20,726 nt of DNA. It comes from Candidatus Melainabacteria bacterium. Lineage in GTDB: Bacteria > Cyanobacteriota > Vampirovibrionia > LMEP-6097. Position numbers and translations under genes: made by a program. The stretch lies in assembly GCA_028817775.1 (NCBI GenBank), contig JAPPOW010000162.1:1-20726 (forward strand). The letters are read 5' to 3'. Below the pieces are notes generated by a model. The model saw nothing but the letters and a program-made list of their open reading frames with translations, was not told the DNA's origin and searched no databases. Below, piece after piece: positions 1 through 6,253 of this stretch (position 1 is the stretch's first letter; every line of letters begins with the position of its first letter).

Positions 1-23
1 GTAAATAGGTATTTCTTAGACAT
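1..23 (-). CDS. Start of an unidentified gene leaving the window (first 7 codons)
   Basis: An ATG at 23-21 on the minus strand opens a frame reading MSKKYLF before the window edge. The call rests on the signal in front of it. TGCTACAAT (extended -10) occupies 39-31, followed by exactly 7 nt and then the ATG. The same arrangement precedes the polyprenyl synthase and peroxiredoxin genes in this window. The product cannot be told from seven residues, and a chance ATG remains possible. Confidence 0.4.
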
Positions 24-30
24 AGCCTGC

Positions 31-39
31 ATTGTAGCA
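31..39 (-). promoter_or_regulatory. Extended -10 element, putative leaderless promoter
   Basis: TGCTACAAT on the minus strand is a TGn extended -10 with 5 of 6 matches to TATAAT. It ends 7 nt before the ATG at 23, so transcription would start at or next to the start codon. No convincing -35 is seen. Confidence 0.4.
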
Positions 40-144
40 AAAAATCATGTGAATCAATAAATTAACTGTAGATAATATCCAGTTCATTTGGACTAGACCA
101 CAGGTTTGAGTTAGAGGGTGCCGGCTTTTGTTCATAGTAGGAGC

Positions 145-567
145 ATGGCAAAGCCAAGCATAGAAGAATTACTCACTGAAATCCTCGTAATCAAGGACCT
201 ATACGTCTGCGGCAGAATGAATCAAAGTATTTGCCACGCTGTAGTTGGTGCTGGGGACAAAGAACAATTCAGCCAGAAGAACTGGACTCAGTATGAAGAC
301 CTAAGCGATTCATACGTGAAGGACTCCATTTCAGAATTACTGTTTAGACGCGATGACATAGTCGAGCATGTAGCCGAATGTGGTCCAGTTTCAGTTAATG
401 TTGTTTATGATACTAGCTATGTTGATTTCGATGATGATTTAATCAACGATATGATGAGTGATTTTTATGGTTCTAAGGATTCAATTGCCTTTGCAAGTTC
501 TTATAACTATTTTGCTGAAGATTTCAATGCAATCCTCTCAGAGTTTGTATTAGAAGACTTAGACTAA
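145..567 (+). CDS. Hypothetical acidic protein, about 140 aa
   Basis: I do not recognise this family. The product is small, soluble-looking and acidic, with Asp/Glu-rich stretches in the second half (such as DFDDDLINDMM) and an acidic C-terminus ending EDLD. No signal peptide or membrane segment is visible. An in-frame TAG at 112-114 limits the start to GTG 118 or ATG 145. I prefer ATG 145 because the protein then opens with MAKPSIEELLTEI, a typical start, and an AGGAG lies just before it, although unusually close (1 nt). The GTG form would add nine residues. The gene converges on the polyprenyl synthase gene with 3 nt between the two stop codons, so there is no room for a separate terminator. 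Confidence 0.6.
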   Translation: MAKPSIEELLTEILVIKDLYVCGRMNQSICHAVVGAGDKEQFSQKNWTQYEDLSDSYVKDSISELLFRRDDIVEHVAECGPVSVNVVYDTSYVDFDDDLINDMMSDFYGSKDSIAFASSYNYFAEDFNAILSEFVLEDLD

Positions 568-570
568 AGT

Positions 571-1560
571 TTAAACCTGATCACTAACCCACTGAGCAAG
601 CTCTATCAAAGCTGATTTGGCTTCATTATTCTCTAATCTTGCAATAGCTTGAATCGCTTTCTGGCAGTGGTTTTTAGCCATTTGTTTACAGTGTTCAATT
701 GAGCTTGTGGCTTCAAGTAAATCTAAAACTCGAGTATCAAATTCCATCTCACCAGTTGAGAGCTTATTTATGATGCCAACCAGCTCCTCTCTATCAAGGT
801 TATTTGCAGTTTCAAGGCAACGCAAAATTGGCGCAGTGATTTGCCCCTCTCTTAAATCAGAACAAACCGGTTTACCCAAAGTCTTAGTGTCTGATTTATA
901 ATCCAATAAATCATCAATAATCTGGAAGGCTAAACCAAGTTCTTTACCATATTCGCTTGCAGCCTCTTGCAGACTGCTATCTAGCACCAGAGCTACTGCC
1001 TTGCAGCTAGCTTCAAATAAAGAAGCTGTCTTCTTATAGGTCTTGGAATAGTAGTAATCCCAATCCACGTCAGTAGAAAATTTCTTCTCAACCTGGCGTA
1101 TTTCACCATCACAAAGATCTTCTAGTACTGAAGCATAGAGCGCAGTGATCTCATTGACCCCTAGTTTTCCTAAGTTGACTGCAGCTCGAGCGAACATAAA
1201 ATCACCACTAATCACTGTAACGGCATTGTCAAACTTACTATTCGTACTTGGTTTACCACGACGAATCAATGAATTGTCGATGATATCGTCATGCACTAAA
1301 CTTGCCGTGTGGATCAATTCACTAATCTCAGCAATCAAATAAATAGGCTCCTGGACTTCTGCTCCTAGTGCCTTGGCAAATAAAAAACTCAATGCTGGTC
1401 TGAGGCGTTTGCCACCAGCTGCAAAAATATCTTGTAAAATTCCGCAAAGTGCTCTTGATTTAGGACTGATTTCTTCTACAAGTCTTCGGTTAAGCTCTTG
1501 TAGCTCGCTTTCAACGGGTTTAAGAATTTCTTTGCTGGATTTAATAACAGTCTCGGGCAC
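571..1560 (-). CDS. Polyprenyl diphosphate synthase (long-chain trans-prenyltransferase)
   Basis: This is a trans-isoprenyl diphosphate synthase. It condenses isopentenyl diphosphate units onto an allylic diphosphate to make the C35-C45 side chain of respiratory quinones. The 329 residues match the family length. Visible motifs are GGKRLRP (49-55), the first aspartate-rich motif DDIID (91-95, preceded by LVH) and the second, DDLLD (216-220, in FQIIDDLLDY). No bulky aromatic sits just before the first motif, which favours a long product. Exact chain length (hepta-, octa- or nonaprenyl, i.e. HepT, IspB or SdsA) cannot be decided. The start is GTG at 1560, because an in-frame TAG lies one codon upstream of the preceding codon. 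There is no Shine-Dalgarno sequence; a -10-like TGCTAAAAT lies 7 nt upstream, so the mRNA is probably leaderless. Confidence 0.93.
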   Translation of the reverse strand: MPETVIKSSKEILKPVESELQELNRRLVEEISPKSRALCGILQDIFAAGGKRLRPALSFLFAKALGAEVQEPIYLIAEISELIHTASLVHDDIIDNSLIRRGKPSTNSKFDNAVTVISGDFMFARAAVNLGKLGVNEITALYASVLEDLCDGEIRQVEKKFSTDVDWDYYYSKTYKKTASLFEASCKAVALVLDSSLQEAASEYGKELGLAFQIIDDLLDYKSDTKTLGKPVCSDLREGQITAPILRCLETANNLDREELVGIINKLSTGEMEFDTRVLDLLEATSSIEHCKQMAKNHCQKAIQAIARLENNEAKSALIELAQWVSDQV

Positions 1561-1567
1561 TAGCTAG

Positions 1568-1576
1568 ATTTTAGCA
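1568..1576 (-). promoter_or_regulatory. Extended -10 for the polyprenyl synthase gene, probably leaderless
   Basis: On the minus strand TGCTAAAAT occupies 1576-1568, followed by 7 nt (CTAGCTA) and the GTG start at 1560. The peroxiredoxin gene has almost the same leader, TGCTAAAAT then TCTAGCT then ATG. The divergent +-strand promoter of the next gene lies in the same 59-bp gap. Confidence 0.55.
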
Positions 1577-1605
1577 GAAAAAAGCAACAGCTCCACATAA
1601 GATTG

Positions 1606-1611
1606 TATAAT
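1606..1611 (+). promoter_or_regulatory. -10 box TATAAT for the gene starting at 1620
   Basis: A perfect TATAAT ends 8 nt before the GTG at 1620. A weak -35 candidate, GCAACA, sits at 1584-1589 with 16-nt spacing. The implied transcription start falls at about the GTG, so this mRNA too would be leaderless or nearly so. Confidence 0.5.
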
Positions 1612-1619
1612 TTAGCTTT

Positions 1620-2159
1620 GTGGTTGCACCCTCTAGGCTAAGTCAACATTTTTTAGATCAGTTAGCTCCAGCTCCTGCTGATTTTCAGCCGATTACTCTT
1701 GCTACAGCAGCAGACCGTCCAGTACTTTCTTTACTCGCTAAATATCCACATGCTCAAGTAGAGAAAAATAAAATTGCAAAACTTTTTCAAAGAATGACTC
1801 AATTGAAGACTGAGATCCAGAAAGAACCAGGGCTAGAAGTTAGAGGTGATAGGGTTAATATTGTGATTGACAAATCAAGGAAAATTTTGACCATGATTGT
1901 AAATTATCAAGATTGGTGGGACCAGCAAATAGCTCAAAGGTCAATTCTTGAGAAATTAGCTTCTCCATTCATGAGTCCTACCGAGTTTAGAAGAAAGTTG
2001 TCTGCTAGATTTGAAGCTCTACTGGATAAATTGAGAACAAGAGTTTTTGGAGAAGACTGGCATTGGGTCCAGTTTCTCACTTATCCCAAAGAGAGAAAAA
2101 TAGGTTTAATCTGTGGAGTTAAGGATTGTTTTGCAAAATCAAAAGCCAAAGTTTCGTGA
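1620..2159 (+). CDS. Hypothetical protein, 179 aa, upstream of tadA
   Basis: I do not recognise this family. The N-terminal 35 residues are Ala/Pro-rich and probably flexible. The remainder is basic and helical-looking, with Lys/Arg-rich segments (KIAKLFQRMTQLKTEI, EFRRKLSARFEALLDKLRTR) and several Trp residues (DWWDQQ, DWHWVQF). No signal peptide or membrane segment is seen. The GTG start lies 8 nt after a perfect TATAAT and has no Shine-Dalgarno sequence. The 3' end overlaps the start of tadA by about 29 nt, so the two genes are probably co-transcribed and translationally coupled. Function is unknown; proximity to tadA is not evidence of a role in tRNA modification. Confidence 0.65.
   Translation: MVAPSRLSQHFLDQLAPAPADFQPITLATAADRPVLSLLAKYPHAQVEKNKIAKLFQRMTQLKTEIQKEPGLEVRGDRVNIVIDKSRKILTMIVNYQDWWDQQIAQRSILEKLASPFMSPTEFRRKLSARFEALLDKLRTRVFGEDWHWVQFLTYPKERKIGLICGVKDCFAKSKAKVS
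2121..2125 (+). promoter_or_regulatory. Shine-Dalgarno AAGGA deciding a TTG start for tadA
   Basis: AAGGA is followed by 5 nt and TTG at 2131. Neither the upstream in-frame GTG (2113) nor the downstream ATG (2173) has comparable spacing, so TTG 2131 is the best-supported start. Confidence 0.5.
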
Positions 2160-2583
2160 CGATTTGTATTTTATGCAAAGAACAATAGATCTTGCTAAGT
2201 CAGTACCGGAGAATGAAGTACCAGTGGCAGCTATTATTGTCAAAGATGATGAAATTCTTGCTGAAGCTATCAACACCCGGGAGCGCGATGCTTCAATCTT
2301 AGGGCATGCTGAGATTAACGCGATTGAAGCAGCAGCTGCTAAGACTGGTGACTGGAACCTTGATGGCGCTACTATCTATGTCAATTTGGAGCCATGTTCA
2401 ATGTGCGCGGGGGCAATTTTGCAAGCACATATAAAGAAGGTTGTTTGGGGAGTTAATGATGCCAAATCTGGTGCCTTTGGTTCTCGTTATAATTTAGCCA
2501 CCAAAAATATGGAGCTTGTCTCTGGCGTCATGGAAAGAGAATGCTTAGAGCTGCTGAGGGAATTTTTTGAGTCTCGCCGTTAA
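2131..2583 (+). CDS. tadA: tRNA-specific adenosine deaminase TadA
   Basis: This zinc enzyme deaminates adenosine-34 to inosine in the anticodon of tRNA-Arg(ACG), allowing it to read CGN codons. Counted from TTG 2131 (150 aa, a normal length), the zinc/catalytic set is H59 and E61 in GHAEINAIE, and C89 and C92 in PCSMCAGAI. The tail keeps the TadA-like VVWGVNDAKSGAFGS segment, which distinguishes it from guanine or cytosine deaminases. The start could also be GTG 2113, but AAGGA with 5-nt spacing favours TTG 2131. The gene overlaps the upstream unknown gene by 29 nt. Its TAA stop overlaps the stop of the convergent regulator gene in a shared TTAA at 2580-2583. Confidence 0.93.
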   Translation: MQNQKPKFRDDLYFMQRTIDLAKSVPENEVPVAAIIVKDDEILAEAINTRERDASILGHAEINAIEAAAAKTGDWNLDGATIYVNLEPCSMCAGAILQAHIKKVVWGVNDAKSGAFGSRYNLATKNMELVSGVMERECLELLREFFESRR

Positions 2584-3218
2584 CCGACCATTTTGTAATC
2601 GTCTTCCAAGCCTGCAAGAAAACTATCTGGCTTGGTTAGGATTGCATCCAAACGTGAGAAACGAGTTTCACGGTAAAGTCTTGCAAGCTGTTGTTTGCTT
2701 ATATTCCCTCTAGCATAAGCGCTAATAAATAAATTACAGCGAGGGTTCTCTACTTGTTGGGATTTTGTATCCACTGCAAAGTAGTCAAAAAGATTGGTCA
2801 ATCTAAGCTCTATTGCTTTATCACTAAGTCCAAAGACTTCAGCAATAGTTTTATTAGCAAAGCCAATACAAGTCAGAATCAAAGTCCGCTTTAGATTAGT
2901 GTCCAAACCTTCAATGTGACGCATTGCAATTTCAGGCTTGAGTTCAATAATTTTGGAGCTGATCAAGCCTGCCATTAGGCGTAATCTTGGATTAAAAACT
3001 TTGCCCAGGTCTTTGAATTCACTACCAGCTTTATTACCAAGCTTGTCATTGAGTTGATTGAGAATTCTCTCCACACTTTTGACGGTTAGATCAAGCTCTT
3101 CAGCAATTGCTTTATTGCTCAGACCATGAGCTAGTGCCTCAATGAGTGAGAGTTTTCTGCTTGTGTAAAAGCCCGATGGCTTGATTAAAATTTCTACCTC
3201 TAAGGGGAAACTAACCAA
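2580..3218 (-). CDS. Regulator-like protein with two LuxR/GerE-type helix-turn-helix domains
   Basis: Two LuxR-type DNA-binding repeats are visible. The first spans about residues 22-61 (LIEALAHGLSNKAIAEELDL and the recognition helix KSVERILNQLNDKLG). The second spans about 105-147 (CIGFANKTIAEVFGLSDKAI). Each is followed by a short segment with an NPR motif (77-79 and 158-160), so the protein looks like a tandem duplication of a unit of roughly 85 residues. The second repeat is more diverged, ending in NLFDYF rather than a canonical KL. No receiver or ligand-binding domain is present, so it is not a classical response regulator. The start is TTG at 3218, directly abutting the peroxiredoxin stop codon, with AAGG 4 nt upstream. 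The two genes are therefore translationally coupled. Targets are unknown; a redox link is only suggested by the neighbour. Confidence 0.72.
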   Translation of the reverse strand: MVSFPLEVEILIKPSGFYTSRKLSLIEALAHGLSNKAIAEELDLTVKSVERILNQLNDKLGNKAGSEFKDLGKVFNPRLRLMAGLISSKIIELKPEIAMRHIEGLDTNLKRTLILTCIGFANKTIAEVFGLSDKAIELRLTNLFDYFAVDTKSQQVENPRCNLFISAYARGNISKQQLARLYRETRFSRLDAILTKPDSFLAGLEDDYKMVG

Positions 3219-3701
3219 TTAGCCTTGTAATTCCTTTACGTCAGCAATCACCTGAGCTACATGCTCAGCAGGTTTAACCTTCTGATAATGCTTGACGATC
3301 TTACCTTTGGGATCCACTAAAAATGAATCGCGTCTGATACCCATATACTTCTTGCCGTACATATTTTTTTCAACCCAAACCCCATACTTTTGCACCACTT
3401 TTTGTTCGGTGTCTGCCAGTAGATCATATTTAAATTTGTACTTGTCGGCAAACTTGCGGTGACGACTAGTGTCATCACAGCTAATCCCAAGAATTTCTAC
3501 TCCCATGTTCTGTAATTTGCGGTAATTGTCCTGAAAACTACAAGCTTCAGTGGTGCAACCAGGGGTCATATCCTTTGGATAAAAGAATATAACTACGTAA
3601 GAACCAAGCAAATCCTTGAGTTCTACCTGCTCTTCATCCTGGTTTAGGAGCTTAATTGCTGGTGCTTTTTTGCCTTCTAGAGTCGATTTTACTGCCGCCA
3701 T
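3219..3701 (-). CDS. bcp: Peroxiredoxin, Bcp/PrxQ class
   Basis: This thiol peroxidase reduces H2O2 and organic hydroperoxides in the cytoplasm, recycled by thioredoxin. The peroxidatic Cys C49 lies in the motif DMTPGCTTEACSF and the resolving Cys C54 five residues later, the arrangement of atypical 2-Cys PrxQ/Bcp enzymes. The length, 160 aa, is typical. Other family features are FFYPKD before the active site and the conserved RDSFLVDPKGKIV near the C-terminus. The ATG lies 7 nt after a TGCTAAAAT extended -10, and no Shine-Dalgarno sequence is present. The two-HTH regulator gene follows with no gap. The 118 bp upstream, shared with the divergent flagellin promoter, completes the regulatory region. 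Confidence 0.93.
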   Translation of the reverse strand: MAAVKSTLEGKKAPAIKLLNQDEEQVELKDLLGSYVVIFFYPKDMTPGCTTEACSFQDNYRKLQNMGVEILGISCDDTSRHRKFADKYKFKYDLLADTEQKVVQKYGVWVEKNMYGKKYMGIRRDSFLVDPKGKIVKHYQKVKPAEHVAQVIADVKELQG

Positions 3702-3708
3702 AGCTAGA

Positions 3709-3717
3709 ATTTTAGCA
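3709..3717 (-). promoter_or_regulatory. Extended -10 for the peroxiredoxin gene, probably leaderless
   Basis: On the minus strand TGCTAAAAT at 3717-3709 is followed by the 7-nt spacer TCTAGCT and the ATG at 3701. It is nearly the same leader as that of the polyprenyl synthase gene. Confidence 0.55.
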
Positions 3718-3744
3718 GAAATACAGGGAATTTGAAAATTAGGC

Positions 3745-3772
3745 TAAAGATTCTAGGTCATCTGGCCGATAC
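3745..3772 (+). promoter_or_regulatory. Sigma-28 (FliA/SigD) promoter of flagellin gene 1
   Basis: TAAAG starts at 3745 and GCCGATAC covers 3765-3772, with 16 nt between TAAA and the -10. This matches the FliA/SigD pattern (TAAA, 14-16 nt, GCCGATAT). The spacer holds CTAGGTCATCTG, a variant of the spacer in the other two flagellin promoters. Confidence 0.85.
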
Positions 3773-3819
3773 ATTGAATTAGGCTAGGCTAAGGAGTCTA
3801 GTCAATATGGAGAAGAACC

Positions 3820-4764
3820 ATGATTAGTATAAACACGAACACCCAAAGTCTTTTTGCGCAACGAGCGCTAGGAAATAATACCTTTGATATGCAGAGATCA
3901 ATCGAGAAGTTATCAACAGGATACAGAATAAACCGCGCCGGCGACGACGCTGCTGGGATGTCAATTGCCCAAGGTTTGGTAGCTGAGATTACAGGTACCA
4001 ACGCTGCTAGAAGAAATATCGGCGATGGTATTTCTGCTATTCAAACTGCTGAAGGAGCTCTTGCAGTAATTCAGGACAACCTTCAGAGAATTAGAGAACT
4101 AGTTGTTCAAGGTCTAAGTGGAACTAATGGTTCTGCAGAGGCTGATGCACTACAAAGAGAAATCAATGAGAGAGTTAGTACTATTGATGAGATTGCGCAG
4201 GCAACTAAGTTCAATGGTGTGACTTTGATCTATGATAACAACGCTGCAACAGCAAATATTTCGTTACAAACGGGTGCTAATGATAATGAAACCACTGGTA
4301 TCACTTTACGTAGGGCTACGACTCTTAATGAAGGTATTGAAATTGATGTTAGCCAAGTAAGATCCGCTACTGCGCTTACTAATGCAGGATCATTGGTTGA
4401 AGGAATTTCAACTGCAAACTTTGCACTTGACCGAATGCACCTTGATGTTACTGGTATGAATGTTGACTCAGCAGTTCCAACAACTAATATAACCGTGACT
4501 GTTGCTGATATTGACACTGTGGTAAATAATGTCTCAAGAATGAGATCTTACCTAGGTGCAGTGCAAAATTCTATTGAATCGAAAGCTGAGTACTTAAGTG
4601 TGGCTGCTGAAAATGCAACTGCAGCACTATCAAGAATTCAAGATGTGGATGTGGCTGAAGAAAGTAGTATGCTTGTGAGAAACCAAATCTTGCAACAGAC
4701 TGCTGGAGCGATGTTGGCGCAAGCTAACCAAACACCACAGATAGCTTTAAGCTTACTGCCTTAA
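3820..4764 (+). CDS. Flagellin 1
   Basis: This is the structural subunit of the flagellar filament, exported by the flagellar type III system. At 314 aa it has the conserved N-terminal D0/D1 helices (INTNTQSLFAQRAL, SIEKLSTGYRINRAGDDAAG) and C-terminal D1/D0 (NVSRMRSYLGAVQN, RNQILQQTAGAML, ending QIALSLLP). Between them is only a short variable region, about 140-220, rich in Thr/Ser/Asn (TGANDNETTG). That surface-exposed region is the usual site of O-glycosylation. The ATG at 3820 has GGAGAAG 4 nt upstream. A 6-codon frame (ATG 3807 to TAG 3827) preceded by AAGGAG overlaps the start. An intrinsic terminator follows at 4821. The C-terminal region shares a 26-nt identical stretch with flagellin 3. 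Confidence 0.97.
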   Translation: MISINTNTQSLFAQRALGNNTFDMQRSIEKLSTGYRINRAGDDAAGMSIAQGLVAEITGTNAARRNIGDGISAIQTAEGALAVIQDNLQRIRELVVQGLSGTNGSAEADALQREINERVSTIDEIAQATKFNGVTLIYDNNAATANISLQTGANDNETTGITLRRATTLNEGIEIDVSQVRSATALTNAGSLVEGISTANFALDRMHLDVTGMNVDSAVPTTNITVTVADIDTVVNNVSRMRSYLGAVQNSIESKAEYLSVAAENATAALSRIQDVDVAEESSMLVRNQILQQTAGAMLAQANQTPQIALSLLP

Positions 4765-4820
4765 TATATAATCAATTGATTTATTAAGGATAGTTATAAC
4801 AACTTGAGGGAGCGTGTCAA

Positions 4821-4859
4821 GGCCTGATCTAGGAGACTAGATTGGGCCACTCTTTTTTG
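4821..4859 (+). terminator. Intrinsic terminator after flagellin gene 1
   Basis: A 12-bp stem (arms 4821-4832 and 4837-4848, with two G-U pairs) closes on a GAGA tetraloop and is followed by a T-rich run at 4851-4858. It lies 57 nt after the flagellin 1 stop codon and should separate that transcript from flagellin 2. Confidence 0.85.
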
Positions 4860-4865
4860 TTTTAA

Positions 4866-4995
4866 GGGCTTATGGTCACTTCGTTCCCTGCGTATGGAGC
4901 TTACGCTCCTGCAGATGGCTACGCCTGCTAACAGCAGCGAAGCCTTCGAGCAGGCACGAAGTGCCATAAGCAGGGAACGAAGTGACCATAAGCCC
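4866..4995. repeat. Multi-hairpin intergenic element, copy 1
   Basis: A perfect 26-bp inverted repeat (4866-4891 against 4970-4995) encloses 78 nt that fold into further hairpins: GGAGC/GCTCC (4896-4909), GCCTGCT/AGCAGGC (4923-4955) and GGCAC-GAA-GTGCC (4953-4965). The core recurs in reverse orientation at about 6030-6150. It occupies most of the 352-nt gap between flagellins 1 and 2, downstream of the terminator and upstream of the sigma-28 promoter. It encodes no protein that I can support. It resembles a structured repeat of the MITE or REP type, but I cannot name the family. Confidence 0.85.
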
Positions 4996-5030
4996 AGTCC
5001 TTTCAAAAAATAAAAATTTTCAAATTCCCC

Positions 5031-5058
5031 TAAAGTTTCTAGTCCATATGACCGATAT
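5031..5058 (+). promoter_or_regulatory. Sigma-28 (FliA/SigD) promoter of flagellin gene 2
   Basis: TAAAGTTT starts at 5031, the spacer CTAGTCCATATG covers 5039-5050 and the -10 ACCGATAT covers 5051-5058. TAAA and the -10 are 16 nt apart, as in the other two flagellin promoters. An A/T-rich stretch at 5008-5025 precedes it and could act as an UP element. Confidence 0.88.
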
Positions 5059-5116
5059 AAAGATCTAGCAAGCTAGCTTGGGGCTGTGGCTTGCAAAATC
5101 ATTTAGGGGGAAGGGG

Positions 5117-6010
5117 ATGTCCGTCGTAATTAATACGAATGTGCAAAGTTTGTTTGCACAACGAGCTCTTAATCGAGCTACTTTAGACTTGCAAAGTTCA
5201 GTCGAGAAACTTTCAACAGGTTATAGAATTAATCGAGCAGCAGATGATGCTGCAGGTTTGACTATCGCCGAGACACATAGGGCGCAGATGCGGGGTTTGC
5301 AGCAGGCAAGTCGTAATATTAGTGATGGTATCTCTTTGATACAAACTGCTGAGGGTGGAGTCTCGATAGTACAGCAGAATTTACAGAGAATCCGTGAACT
5401 GATTGTTGAATCAGAAAATGGCACCAATACCACTGATGAATTGGATGCCATTCAGCGTGAAATTAATGAATTGGTGACGGCTATCGATGATATAGGTACT
5501 GAGACTAAGTTCAATGACACCGCAATTATTAGGAGCGCCAGTAATGTCACTTTGCAAACAGGTGCTAATAATGGTGAGACTACTAATATTGTACTTGCCG
5601 CCGGTGCCAATGCTGGGATTCATATAGATGTAAGTTCTTCGACCAATGGCAGTATTGCTGAGGGAGCGAGTTTTGCGTTGGATGATATTCATATTGGGGG
5701 AACTGTCAATTCTAATGGTGGTGCGACTACTATTAGTGCAGCTAATCTTACAGAGATAGACACCATGCTAGACAATGTTTCAAGGATGGCATCCTATCTT
5801 GGTGCGGTACAGAATGCATTGGATTCCAAGCTTGAATATAGTAATGATGCTGCCGATAATATTGCAGCAGCCCTGTCCCAGGTGATGGATGTTGATGTTT
5901 CGGCAGAATCCAGTCTTCTTGCTAGGAATCAGATATTGCAGCAATCTGCAGCATCAATGTTAGCTCAGGCTAATACTCAGCCTAGTCTTGCATTGAATTT
6001 GATACCGTAG
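5117..6010 (+). CDS. Flagellin 2
   Basis: Filament subunit of 297 aa. The N-terminal D0/D1 (NTNVQSLFAQRALNRATL, STGYRINRAADDAAG) and C-terminal D1/D0 (RNQILQQSAASMLAQAN, ending LALNLIP) are intact, with a short Ser/Thr/Asn/Gly-rich middle of about 75 residues. The start is ATG 5117, preceded by a purine-rich ribosome binding site (AGGGGGAAGGGG). A longer frame from GTG 5078 would begin between the promoter and this site and add 13 residues unlike flagellin, so I reject it. It is the most diverged of the three paralogues: it has ETHRAQMRGLQQASRN instead of an IAQGL segment, and a NLIP rather than SLLP ending. That suggests a minor or position-specific filament subunit, which is inference. Confidence 0.96.
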   Translation: MSVVINTNVQSLFAQRALNRATLDLQSSVEKLSTGYRINRAADDAAGLTIAETHRAQMRGLQQASRNISDGISLIQTAEGGVSIVQQNLQRIRELIVESENGTNTTDELDAIQREINELVTAIDDIGTETKFNDTAIIRSASNVTLQTGANNGETTNIVLAAGANAGIHIDVSSSTNGSIAEGASFALDDIHIGGTVNSNGGATTISAANLTEIDTMLDNVSRMASYLGAVQNALDSKLEYSNDAADNIAAALSQVMDVDVSAESSLLARNQILQQSAASMLAQANTQPSLALNLIP

Positions 6011-6028
6011 TTGTACTAATGGCAAATG

Positions 6029-6152
6029 TTCGCTTTGCTCACTGCGTATGGCACTTCGTGCCTGCTCGAATGCTTCGCTGCTGTTAGCAGGCGTAGCCAT
6101 CTGCAGGAGCCGTAGGCTCCATATGCAGGGCACAAAGTGCCCATATTGCGAA
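6029..6152. repeat. Multi-hairpin intergenic element, copy 2 (reverse orientation)
   Basis: The core (about 6045-6122) is nearly identical to the reverse complement of copy 1. Its hairpins are GGCAC-TTC-GTGCC (6050-6062), GCCTGCT/AGCAGGC (6060-6092), GGAGCC-GTA-GGCTCC (6106-6120) and GGGCAC-AAA-GTGCCC (6128-6142). Differences from copy 1 preserve pairing (GGAGC/GCTCC against GGAGCC/GGCTCC). A weaker outer stem pairs CTGCGTATGG with CCATATGCAG. It fills the gap between flagellins 2 and 3, just upstream of the third promoter. Confidence 0.8.
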
Positions 6153-6170
6153 ATTTTCGTAGAAAATTTC
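6150..6170. repeat. 9-bp AT-rich palindrome next to the flagellin 3 promoter
   Basis: GAAATTTTC at 6150-6158 and GAAAATTTC at 6162-6170 form a perfect 9-bp inverted repeat around GTA. It ends 10 nt before the TAAA of the sigma-28 promoter. It could be an UP element, an operator or a weak terminator for flagellin 2. There is no T-run after it. Confidence 0.5.
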
Positions 6171-6180
6171 TAAAATAGGC

Positions 6181-6208
6181 TAAAGTATCTAGTCCATATG
6201 ACCGATAT
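6181..6208 (+). promoter_or_regulatory. Sigma-28 (FliA/SigD) promoter of flagellin gene 3
   Basis: TAAAGTAT starts at 6181, the spacer CTAGTCCATATG covers 6189-6200 and the -10 ACCGATAT covers 6201-6208. Over these 28 nt it differs from the flagellin 2 promoter at one base. Confidence 0.88.
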
Positions 6209-6253
6209 AGTGAAATAGCTGGAGGGAACAGCTAATTTTACTAAGGAGTCAGT

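Noticed and set aside
4794..5006. 70-codon frame on the minus strand across the hairpin element
   Set aside because: It is a translation of palindromic DNA and the terminator; codons follow the hairpins, not a protein family.
5078..5116. Longer flagellin 2 starting at GTG 5078
   Set aside because: The extra 13 residues do not resemble flagellin, the stretch is 5' leader just after the sigma-28 -10 box, and a strong ribosome site precedes ATG 5117.
5411..5692. 93-codon open frame on the minus strand inside flagellin 2
   Set aside because: It is antisense to conserved flagellin sequence, with low-complexity content and no ribosome site of note.
4866..6152. CRISPR array or insertion sequence between the flagellins
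   Set aside because: There are only two copies, inverted, more than 1 kb apart, with no regular spacers and no transposase gene.
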